A DNA stretch of 5,559 nt from Bacillota bacterium (lineage in GTDB: Bacteria > Bacillota > Clostridia > Oscillospirales > CAG-272), in assembly GCA_021199825.1 (NCBI GenBank), contig JAJQHI010000199.1:1-5559 (forward strand), written 5' to 3'. Within the stretch, counting starts at the first letter, position 1. Every line of letters begins with the position of its first letter. The notes beneath the pieces are model-generated. The model saw nothing but the letters and a program-made list of their open reading frames with translations, had not been told where the DNA came from and did not search any database. Position numbers and translations under genes: made by a program. This document shows positions 1 to 5,505 of this stretch, one piece after another.

Positions 1-1
1 C

Positions 2-577
2 GGCATGGTGCTTGATTCAGACTCCAACTACTATTCGGGAACAAAGGATATCCTTGTGCCGAATATCGAGTCGTGCGACGCGCTCTCCGACCTTGTCAGC
101 TACAGTCCTAGAATGAGCTCATCCCACGCTATAATCGATTATGAGGATTACGAGGGTGACATGGAGGTAACTCCGCTTCTCACGACATCGTCCTCATCGT
201 ATGTTGTCGCTAAGGGAGACGGCGTGCGCAGTCAGGAGGATGATGACACAGCGGGACCCTTCTATGTGGGTGCCATGTCAGAGGACGCCGACACCGGTGC
301 CGCCTTCATATGGTATTCCTCAACCGATATATGCGACGAATACACCTACCTTTACTATAACAGAATCGACGCTTATGTGTTCCTTTACTCGATAATCTAC
401 GTCTGCGACAGAATCGATTCAGTTGACATCGCGGCAATTACGGTTGACACCGTTGATTATCTCTCGATTTCGACAACAACGGAGCAGATCGCGCTTACGG
501 TGCTGCTTATCGCGGTAGTCCCGCTCGCGGTGCTCATACCGGGAATTGTCATTTACGTAAAGCGCAGAAGACGCTGA
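2..577 (+). CDS. GldG-like ABC-transporter-associated membrane protein, C-terminal part (5' end outside window)
   Basis: The frame is open from the left edge, so this is the last ~191 residues of a longer protein, and the ATG at position 5 is probably internal. Counting from that Met, residues 84-92 (GPFYVGAMS) and the segment at 104-134 (WYSSTDICDEY followed by an aromatic, Leu-rich helix) resemble the end of the GldG/COG3225 'uncharacterised ABC transport system' domain. There the recurring pattern is a GPF strand, then a 'state of site' loop, then a helix. One strong membrane segment lies at about 161-185, followed by a YVKRRRR tail, so the tail is cytoplasmic and the domain before it lies outside the membrane. 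The preceding part is rich in Asp, Ser and Tyr. Family knowledge: such proteins follow an ABC-2 type ATPase and permease and precede a DUF4340 protein, and the DUF4340 gene does follow here. The substrate is unknown. The family call rests on the C-terminal architecture and the neighbour, because the N-terminal part cannot be seen. Confidence 0.72.
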   Translation, partial: GMVLDSDSNYYSGTKDILVPNIESCDALSDLVSYSPRMSSSHAIIDYEDYEGDMEVTPLLTTSSSSYVVAKGDGVRSQEDDDTAGPFYVGAMSEDADTGAAFIWYSSTDICDEYTYLYYNRIDAYVFLYSIIYVCDRIDSVDIAAITVDTVDYLSISTTTEQIALTVLLIAVVPLAVLIPGIVIYVKRRRR

Positions 578-581
578 CTAC

Positions 582-587
582 AGGAGG
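582..587 (+). promoter_or_regulatory. Shine-Dalgarno site of the DUF4340 gene
   Basis: AGGAGG lies six bases before the ATG at 594, an ideal spacing. It falls in the 16-base gap after the stop of the preceding gene (575-577), so the two genes are very likely co-transcribed, and this site fixes the DUF4340 start. Confidence 0.9.
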
Positions 588-593
588 GAATCA

Positions 594-1733
594 ATGAACT
601 CAAAAAAAAGAAAAGAGATGCAGCAAATCCGCACGATTATCATCTCAGCCGTTGTTGTTCTGCTTTTGATTGTTGTTTATTTCGTTGTCGCCGGCTTGAG
701 CTCGGAGGATGACGGCACGGACACAACCGATACCGAGGACGGCGAGGACGGCACGTTCACCATAATCGACGAGGATTATACGGAGATGACCTCTCTTGAG
801 TATACTTACCTTGGTGAGACTGTTTCAATGCATATTTCATCTGACGGCGCGACATGGGTGCTTGACGATGACGAGGCGTTCCCGCTCGATCAGGAGATTG
901 TATACTACATGGCGGCGGCTATATCGGATTACGGCGGGTACAGACGCCTTGAATACGTTGAGGACAACTATTCGGTCTATGGCTTTGACGACCCAACGTA
1001 TGAAATAACGGCGACGTATACTGATGACGACGGATGTGTCAGCACGAATCACTGCTATGTCGGTGCCGCAAATTCGCTCACGGGGTATTATTATTTCTGG
1101 ATTGAAGGCGACACATACGTATACATGGTCGGCGACGCGCTCTTTGATTATTACAGCTACACCCTTATATCGCTCTTTGAGGCGGAGGATGTTCCGACAC
1201 CCGACGTTGACGACATAGTGTCGCTCACAATCGAATATGACGGCACAGCGTATGAGGTTGACCTTGAGGAGGAAGAGGAGGAGACGACCGAGGAAACGGA
1301 ATCCTCTGACGAGACATCCTCTGACGAGGATGCTGAGGAGGAAGAGCTCCCTGTCAACACCATTATGAGCGGGCTTCAGTACGATGTGCTTCTCAACTAC
1401 AGCAATAACATTGCGTACGGAGTTGACGAGGAGGGAATATCCGAATACGGTCTTGACGACCCGACGGCGACATTGACGCTTGTTTATAAAGAGTACGTTG
1501 ATGTTGATACCGACGACGGCGTATCATCGGCGCAGATAGAGCAGGAGCTTACCTTCATACTCTATTTCGGCGATACGTTTGCGGTCACGGAGGAATCGAC
1601 AGACGACACATCCTCAGATGAGGATACAACTGAGTATATATATATTGCGGTGGACGGTGACGACTGCGTATATCGTATGCTCTATGAGGACTTTGTGACA
1701 ATGCTCACGGCGGCAGGTGCTGCGGTCGAATAA
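594..1733 (+). CDS. DUF4340-domain protein, membrane-anchored, extracytoplasmic
   Basis: The protein is 379 residues long. A basic N-terminus (NSKKRKEMQQ) is followed by a single membrane helix at about 13-34. There is no cleavage-type or lipobox Cys, so it is likely an N-terminal anchor with the rest outside the cell. The remainder is very acidic and looks like two copies of one unit: YGFDDPT at 129-135 and YGLDDPT at 285-291. Each copy is followed by a beta-rich stretch with a small-residue turn and a YIYIAVDGDDCVYRM-like end (second copy about 348-362). This YGxDDP motif with a 'value displayed by a strand' end is typical of DUF4340. The two units are separated by a Glu/Asp/Ser/Thr linker at about 224-252, and a second such linker lies at 334-346. 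The gene follows the GldG-like gene by 16 bases with an ideal Shine-Dalgarno site. In this family's usual context it is the last gene of an ABC-2 type transporter operon. Its biochemical role is unknown; a partner or sensor role for the GldG-like protein is inference. Confidence 0.85.
   Translation: MNSKKRKEMQQIRTIIISAVVVLLLIVVYFVVAGLSSEDDGTDTTDTEDGEDGTFTIIDEDYTEMTSLEYTYLGETVSMHISSDGATWVLDDDEAFPLDQEIVYYMAAAISDYGGYRRLEYVEDNYSVYGFDDPTYEITATYTDDDGCVSTNHCYVGAANSLTGYYYFWIEGDTYVYMVGDALFDYYSYTLISLFEAEDVPTPDVDDIVSLTIEYDGTAYEVDLEEEEEETTEETESSDETSSDEDAEEEELPVNTIMSGLQYDVLLNYSNNIAYGVDEEGISEYGLDDPTATLTLVYKEYVDVDTDDGVSSAQIEQELTFILYFGDTFAVTEESTDDTSSDEDTTEYIYIAVDGDDCVYRMLYEDFVTMLTAAGAAVE
1263..1349 (+). repeat. 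Acidic low-complexity linker in the DUF4340 protein (purine-rich)
   Basis: This encodes residues about 224-252, almost only Glu, Asp, Ser and Thr. The DNA is a run of GAG/GAC/GAA-type codons, purine-rich on the + strand. The SSDETSSDED piece (237-246) has a near copy, STDDTSSDED, at 335-344 (about 1596-1625), also matching at DNA level around 'acatcctc'. It probably serves as a flexible spacer between the two DUF4340 lobes. Expansion by slippage or local duplication is inferred. Confidence 0.6.
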
Positions 1734-1771
1734 AAAACAGTTCCCCGAAGACTATTTCTTCGGGGAGCTTT
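1732..1771. terminator. Hairpin terminator after the DUF4340 gene, possibly bidirectional
   Basis: The stem pairs 1739-1750 with 1758-1769 (12 pairs, one G-T) around a 7-base loop; its core is CCCCGAAG/CTTCGGGG. It begins five bases after the stop codon. The T-run on the + strand is short (1769-1771), while the six A at 1732-1737 give a T6 run, one base from the stem, when read on the - strand. The hairpin therefore fits intrinsic termination better in the - direction. On the + strand it may terminate weakly or mainly protect the mRNA 3' end. Confidence 0.6.
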
Positions 1772-1783
1772 CGCGGTACGGCG

Positions 1784-1833
1784 AAAAATTTTTAAAATCA
1801 CCCTTGACAAAGGCACCGCGTGTGTGCTATAAT
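1784..1833 (+). promoter_or_regulatory. Strong sigma-A promoter of the tRNA unit, with UP-like element
   Basis: The -35 is TTGACA (1804-1809) and the -10 is TATAAT (1828-1833), both full consensus, with an 18-base spacer. TG one base before the -10 (1825-1826) makes it an extended -10. Upstream, 1784-1797 is AAAAATTTTTAAAA, at about -56 to -43 from a start expected near 1840. That matches the place and composition of an UP element bound by the RNA polymerase alpha subunit, as at rRNA promoters. The expected leader before the tRNA-Gly is only about 10 bases. Confidence 0.9.
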
Positions 1834-1849
1834 CTCATCATCAGCCGTT

Positions 1850-1920
1850 GCGGGTGTATTTCAATGGCAGAAAACCGGCTTCCCAAGCCGAGAACGCGGG
1901 TGCGATTCCCGTCACCCGCT
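1850..1920 (+). tRNA. tRNA-Gly, anticodon CCC
   Basis: The gene is 71 bases and CCA is not encoded. The acceptor stem GCGGGTG (1850-1856) pairs perfectly with CACCCGC (1913-1919), and the discriminator is T, as usual for bacterial glycine tRNAs. The anticodon loop is TTCCCAA (1880-1886), giving anticodon CCC, which reads GGG. The anticodon stem has four good pairs plus a C-A mismatch at 27-43. The D-stem is TTTC/GAAA, three A-T pairs and one C-G, with T at position 10 where G is usual; the D-loop keeps G18 G19. The T-loop at 1901-1907 is TGCGATT, so position 55 is G instead of the near-universal T (pseudouridine). Transcribed first, from the promoter just upstream, and followed after seven bases by tRNA-Ala. 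It could be a functional elongator, a weak or specialised tRNA, or a decaying copy. The intact acceptor stem and anticodon argue against simple decay. Confidence 0.9.
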
Positions 1921-1927
1921 TATATTT

Positions 1928-2000
1928 GGGGGCATAGCTCAGCTGGGAGAGCGGTGCGTTCGCAACGCACAGGTCATGGGTTCGAGTCCCACTGTCTCCA
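1928..2000 (+). tRNA. tRNA-Ala, anticodon CGC
   Basis: The gene is 73 bases and CCA is not encoded after the discriminator A (2000). The acceptor arm GGGGGCA pairs with TGTCTCC and includes the G3-T70 wobble pair, the main identity element for alanyl-tRNA synthetase. The D-arm is GCTC/GAGC with GGG in the loop. The anticodon stem GTGCG/CGCAC is perfect, with loop TTCGCAA, so the anticodon is CGC, reading GCG. The variable loop AGGTC and T-loop TTCGAGT are canonical. The outermost T-stem pair (49-65) is an A-C mismatch. It is probably processed from one transcript with the upstream tRNA-Gly. GCG codons are visibly common in the neighbouring genes, which fits the need for this C34 species. Confidence 0.95.
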
Positions 2001-2016
2001 TTCCTTCTAAATTCAT

Positions 2017-2057
2017 AGCCCTGCCGCGGAGCGTTCAGCTCCGCGGCAGGGCTTTTT
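2017..2057 (+). terminator. Rho-independent terminator of the tRNA unit
   Basis: A perfect 16-bp GC-rich stem (2017-2032 with 2038-2053) has a 5-base loop, GTTCA, and runs into five T (2053-2057). It lies 16 bases after the tRNA-Ala. The same stem begins 12 bases after the pcrA stop on the - strand, so it may also define the pcrA 3' end. On that side, however, the following bases (TATGAATTTAG) give no good T-run. Confidence 0.93.
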
Positions 2058-2065
2058 GCATGTTT

Positions 2066-4513
2066 TTATTCCGTGCGCTTGAGTCGCGCATATGAAGCCA
2101 TAAGCTTCTTTGTACCAAAATTATCAAAGATAATCTCGTACATATAGTCCCCGCCAAGCTCACTGACGGATACAATCTCGCCGCGCCCGAATTTCAAGTG
2201 CTTAACGATGTCCCCCGGCTTGAATATTTCGTCCGGTGTCGCCTTCGCAGCGTTCATATCGACCTTTACGCCCGCGCCCTGAGGAAATCTCTCCGTGGGC
2301 GACTGCTTTTTCTGCTGTCCGAACGAAAATGAATTCTTTTTGTGAGCGGAATCCTTCCCGAAGCTCTGTATCTCAGGGCTTGTTTCGTCGTTCAAGAGCT
2401 CCGCCGGTATCTCACTGACAAAACGTGACGTCGGATTGTAGCGCGACTGACCGTAGAGCATACGCTGATGAGCCTTTGTGATGTAAAGTCTCCTTTTCGC
2501 TCTTGTAATCGCCACATACGCAAGCCTGCGCTCCTCCTCGATTTCACCTCCCGAAAGGCTCATAATCGACTGCATTCCGGGGAATATTCCGTCCTCAAGT
2601 CCAGGCAGGAAAACGTAAGGGAACTCAAGCCCCTTCGCCGAATGAATCGTCATAAGCACAACCGCGTCAGCCTCCTCATCGTATCTGTCGATGTCGGACA
2701 CAAGCGCCGCGTCCTCAAGAAAGCCCGAAAGGGAAGTGTCCTCGCCCTTGTCATATTCATACGCGTTTGAGATGAGCTGCTCTAGGTTTTCGAGCCTGTC
2801 GCGCTCAGCCTCCCCGCCGTTTATGAGCATTTCGCGGTACCCCGTAAGCTCCGACGTTCGGTCAATAATCTCCGCTACGGAGGCGCCGCTTTCGGAATAT
2901 TCGCGGAGCGCCTCAATTATCCTTACAAATTCGGCGATTGCCGGAGCTGTGCGCCTGAGTGCCACATATGAGTCCGCCCGCGTGAGCACGTCATAAAGAT
3001 ATGTCCCCTCGGCAGCGGCAATGTCGCCGGCAGCGGCGACAGCCGTGTTGCCGATTTTGCGCTTCGGCTCATTTATAATGCGGCGAAGACGTGCGGTGTC
3101 CGTGGGATTCAATATCACGGCAAGATATGCGATAATGTCGCGTATTTCCTTTCTGTCGTAAAAGCGAAGCCCGCCGAGCATGCGGTACGGTATTCCGCCC
3201 TTCGCAAACGCCGCCTCTATGGGCTGTGACTGCGCGTTCATGCGGTAGAGCACCGCACAGTCGCGGTATGAAGCCTCACCCGACTCCGTGAGCGCTGAAA
3301 TCTTATCCGATATGTATTTAGCCTCGATGTTTTGGTCGGAAAGCTCCGAAAACGTAATCTTTTCGCCCTCACCGCCGGCTGTCCAAAGCTTTTTGCCGCG
3401 CCGCTCCGAGTTGTGCCCGATGACGGCGTTTGCCGCGTTCAGAATGTTCGCGGTTGAGCGGTAATTCTCCTCAAGCTTGATGATTTTCGCGTCGGCAAAT
3501 GTCCTGTCAAAGCTGAGGATATTCTCAATTGTCGCGCCGCGGAATTTGTAAATGCTCTGGTCGTCGTCTCCGACAACCATCAAATTGCAGTGCTCGCCCG
3601 TAAGCAGCCGCGTCAGCTCAAACTGCGCGCGGTTCGTGTCCTGATACTCGTCAACCGAAACATAACGGAACTGGCGTGTGTAATGCTCCCTGACCTCCGG
3701 GAAATCGCGCAGAAGATGTACGGTTTCAAGTATTATATCGTCAAAGTCAAGCGCGTTTGCGCCGTGAAGACGTGTCTCGTATAACTTATAAATGTCTGCG
3801 ACCTTGCCGGTTTTGAAGTCGCCTCCCGCCGCATCTGCGTACTGCTCAGGCGTGAGAAGCTTATCCTTCGCGCGCGAAATCTCGTTCATCACTGTTTTGA
3901 TGGGAAGCGTCTTTTCGTCGATTTTAAGCTCCTTCATGCATTCCGAAATGAGCCGCTTCGAGTCGTCGGTGTCGTAAATGGTAAAGCCTCTGCTGTATCC
4001 AACAAGCTCGCCGTACCGGCGAAGGATTCGCATACAAATCGAATGGAACGTCCCCGCCCAAATATCACCCGCTGAAATGGCGTCTTCCCCCTCGTTCGGG
4101 AACGAAGCCTCAAGACGCGATTTTATCTCGCCCGCAGCCTTGTTTGTAAACGTAATCGCGAGCATTGCCCAAGGCGGGCATGGATTCTCGGCAAAGCTGC
4201 CGAGGACAAGCCTTTCCGTGTCCTCAGGTGACATATGCGAGAGCGCGTACTCAAAGCGAATCAGCGTGCTTTCGTCAGCGTCGGCGGGCACATAATCAGA
4301 CTCGTACGCCGTGCCGTATTTGATTATATGTATAATCCTCTTTACAAGCACAGTTGTTTTTCCGCTGCCGGCGCCCGCTAGGATGAGACGCGGACCCGAA
4401 ACCGTGGTTACGGCATCCCGCTGCTCGTCGTTCAGCAACGCGTACGCGTGGTTGAAAAGCGCGCGCTTTAATTCCAAATATCTTCTTTCAAAATCAGGTT
4501 TTCTCTCAGGCAT
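2066..4513 (-). CDS. pcrA: ATP-dependent 3'-5' DNA helicase PcrA (UvrD/Rep superfamily 1A)
   Basis: The protein has 815 residues from the ATG at 4513-4511, somewhat longer than typical PcrA (~730-740). It unwinds DNA in nucleotide excision repair, replication restart and plasmid replication, and removes RecA or stalled RNA polymerase. All helicase motifs are present: Q motif LNDEQRDAV (27-35), Walker A GAGSGKT (47-53), Ia ITFTNKAAGE (120-129), Ib GTFHS (~154-158), II DEYQD (288-292), III VVGDDDQSIYKFRGA (313-327), IV ENYRST (~349-354), V TIHSAKGLEFP (622-632) and VI RRLAYVAITRAKRR (~662-675). After a variable linker, residues ~763-815 form a Tudor-like domain (FKPGDIVKHLKFGRGEIV...), as in PcrA, where it contacts RNA polymerase. 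An insertion of about 40 residues (~69-111) lies between motifs I and Ia. A TTG at 4516-4514 could add one Met, but the ATG is preferred: it overlaps the upstream stop as TGATG, and no Shine-Dalgarno site is visible, suggesting coupled re-initiation. uvrD is an alternative name, but the taxonomic feel and the C-terminal domain favour pcrA. Confidence 0.95.
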   Translation of the reverse strand: MPERKPDFERRYLELKRALFNHAYALLNDEQRDAVTTVSGPRLILAGAGSGKTTVLVKRIIHIIKYGTAYESDYVPADADESTLIRFEYALSHMSPEDTERLVLGSFAENPCPPWAMLAITFTNKAAGEIKSRLEASFPNEGEDAISAGDIWAGTFHSICMRILRRYGELVGYSRGFTIYDTDDSKRLISECMKELKIDEKTLPIKTVMNEISRAKDKLLTPEQYADAAGGDFKTGKVADIYKLYETRLHGANALDFDDIILETVHLLRDFPEVREHYTRQFRYVSVDEYQDTNRAQFELTRLLTGEHCNLMVVGDDDQSIYKFRGATIENILSFDRTFADAKIIKLEENYRSTANILNAANAVIGHNSERRGKKLWTAGGEGEKITFSELSDQNIEAKYISDKISALTESGEASYRDCAVLYRMNAQSQPIEAAFAKGGIPYRMLGGLRFYDRKEIRDIIAYLAVILNPTDTARLRRIINEPKRKIGNTAVAAAGDIAAAEGTYLYDVLTRADSYVALRRTAPAIAEFVRIIEALREYSESGASVAEIIDRTSELTGYREMLINGGEAERDRLENLEQLISNAYEYDKGEDTSLSGFLEDAALVSDIDRYDEEADAVVLMTIHSAKGLEFPYVFLPGLEDGIFPGMQSIMSLSGGEIEEERRLAYVAITRAKRRLYITKAHQRMLYGQSRYNPTSRFVSEIPAELLNDETSPEIQSFGKDSAHKKNSFSFGQQKKQSPTERFPQGAGVKVDMNAAKATPDEIFKPGDIVKHLKFGRGEIVSVSELGGDYMYEIIFDNFGTKKLMASYARLKRTE

Positions 4514-5460
4514 CAATGTAAATCAAAAACAGGTTTATCGTCATCGTCGAATTTAAGCTCAAGCACCTGCGCGTGACGATTTGGATCGTAAAGCGGGTCG
4601 CCGACTATTTTTTCATATGGACGTGCGTGATATACGCAAAGTATCGTTTCACCGTCCTCGGCAACGGTGAAGCTGCCGTGACCGGGACCGTAAACACCGA
4701 GCTCTTCATTTGTTTTCAGTACGGGATAGCGCGACTTTTTCCATGAGTTGCGGTCGAGCAGATCAGCGTCCTCGTCCGCCTCCATAAGCCCCATGCAGTA
4801 GCACGCGCCCGTCGCGGATGACGAAAACGACACATAAATCCTCCCGCCGTGGAAAAGCACCGCGGGTCCCTCATCAACCCAGAATCCGATACGCTCCCAG
4901 TCGTAATCAGGTGTTGTCAGCAGCATTCCGGGAGTTTCGAGCTTCCAAGGAGTTTTCATTTTCGCGATGTAGAGATTGGAGGTCAAAAGCCCGTTGCCAA
5001 AGCCCACCTTTTCAGCCCAAATATAATATTTCTCATCCCCGCGCACAAGCACCGTCGCGTCAAGGGAAAATCCCGTGAAGGACGCCTCGTCGTCATCCGA
5101 GCGCTGAATCATCCCAAGCTCGCGCCACGGGTCGTTTATCGGGTCGTCCCCCTCGCATTCGAGAATGTACGGGCGAAGCGCCCATTTGTTCTCAGCGTCT
5201 CCCGCGCCGAAATAAATATAAAACTTACCGTCAAGATAGTGAAGCTCAGGCGCCCATATGTGGTTCCCCATGTGCCCCTTTTCGTGCTTGTGCCAAATGA
5301 TGTGCTCATCTGCGTCCGTAAGCCCGTTGATGGTTTTTGAACGCCGGATACCTATCTTGTCGTAGCTCGGAATCGAGCCTGTGAAGTAATAGTAGCCGTC
5401 TGTGTGCTTGTAAACCCACGGGTCGGCGCGCTGATAAACGAGGGGGCTGTTGTATTTCAT
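4513..5460 (-). CDS. Glycoside hydrolase family 43 protein, probable alpha-L-arabinofuranosidase-like
   Basis: The protein has 315 residues and no signal peptide or membrane segment, so it is cytoplasmic and presumably acts on imported oligosaccharides. It has the five-bladed GH43 pattern with the expected acidic triad: Asp13 in RADPWVYKHTDGYYYFTGS (general base), Asp134 in SLDATVLVRGDEKYYIWAE (pKa modulator) and Glu197 in VDEGPAVLFHGGRIYVSFS (general acid). IWAPELHYLDGKFYIYFGAGD (69-88, in part) is the typical WAPE blade. YGPGHGSF (257-264) supplies the conserved His of the GPGH motif, and HARPY (278-282) and DPNRHAQVLEL (292-302) form the last blade. The order and motifs resemble the arabinofuranosidase-type GH43 subfamily (GH43_26-like), but substrate specificity (arabinofuranosyl versus xylosyl) cannot be settled by eye. 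The length fits a single catalytic domain without a carbohydrate-binding module. The start is set by an AGGGAG site 10-11 bases upstream. The stop TGA (4515-4513) overlaps the pcrA start. Confidence 0.88.
   Translation of the reverse strand: MKYNSPLVYQRADPWVYKHTDGYYYFTGSIPSYDKIGIRRSKTINGLTDADEHIIWHKHEKGHMGNHIWAPELHYLDGKFYIYFGAGDAENKWALRPYILECEGDDPINDPWRELGMIQRSDDDEASFTGFSLDATVLVRGDEKYYIWAEKVGFGNGLLTSNLYIAKMKTPWKLETPGMLLTTPDYDWERIGFWVDEGPAVLFHGGRIYVSFSSSATGACYCMGLMEADEDADLLDRNSWKKSRYPVLKTNEELGVYGPGHGSFTVAEDGETILCVYHARPYEKIVGDPLYDPNRHAQVLELKFDDDDKPVFDLH
4534..4562 (-). promoter_or_regulatory. Possible internal promoter for pcrA inside the GH43 gene
   Basis: On the - strand, TTGAGC (4562-4557) and GATAAA (4539-4534) are separated by 17 bases, each matching four of six consensus positions. 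Transcription would start near 4527, about 14 bases before the pcrA ATG. This would give the helicase a sugar-independent supply, but the match is weak and could be chance. Confidence 0.25.
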
Positions 5461-5471
5461 AATTGTGTGTT

Positions 5472-5477
5472 CTCCCT
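5472..5477 (-). promoter_or_regulatory. Shine-Dalgarno site of the GH43 gene
   Basis: Read on the - strand this is AGGGAG, with 11 bases between it and the ATG at 5460-5458; the spacing is slightly long but usable. It supports the Met at 5460 over the TTG at 5542 that opens an overlapping out-of-frame reading. Confidence 0.75.
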
Positions 5478-5491
5478 GTAAATAAGCTAAA

Positions 5492-5505
5492 TTTCACCGT
5501 TGAAA
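5492..5505 (-). promoter_or_regulatory. Possible operator: CG-centred palindrome in the GH43 leader
   Basis: TTTCA-ACGG-TGAAA on the - strand is an inverted repeat with 5-base arms and CG at its exact centre, 31 bases before the GH43 start. LacI/GalR-family regulators of sugar genes often bind CG-centred palindromes of this size. The arms point the opposite way to the catabolite (CcpA/cre) consensus, so it is not a cre site. A weak -10-like TTATTT follows downstream (around 5480-5485), but I see no convincing -35. The regulator is not in the window. Confidence 0.35.

Noticed and set aside
1157..1363. - strand Ser-rich open frame opposite the DUF4340 gene
   Set aside because: Its poly-Ser stretch is simply the complement of the GAG/GAC codons of the acidic linker; no start signal.
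1850..1920. tRNA-Gly as a pseudogene
   Set aside because: Acceptor stem, anticodon loop, D-loop GG and the core of the T-stem are intact and a consensus promoter precedes it, so decay is not supported despite G55 and the C-A mismatch.
1717..2095. Two + strand open frames (1717-2010 and 1820-2095) running across the tRNA region
   Set aside because: They read through a terminator, a promoter and two structured tRNA genes, lack ribosome binding sites, and their peptides are translations of tRNA sequence.
4849..5340. 163-codon + strand open frame opposite the GH43 gene
   Set aside because: It lies entirely antisense to a gene with clear catalytic motifs, has no Shine-Dalgarno site and no recognisable domain.
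5492..5505. Catabolite-responsive (cre) site for CcpA in the GH43 leader
   Set aside because: The half-sites are TTTCA...TGAAA, the inverse orientation of the cre consensus TGAAA...TTTCA.
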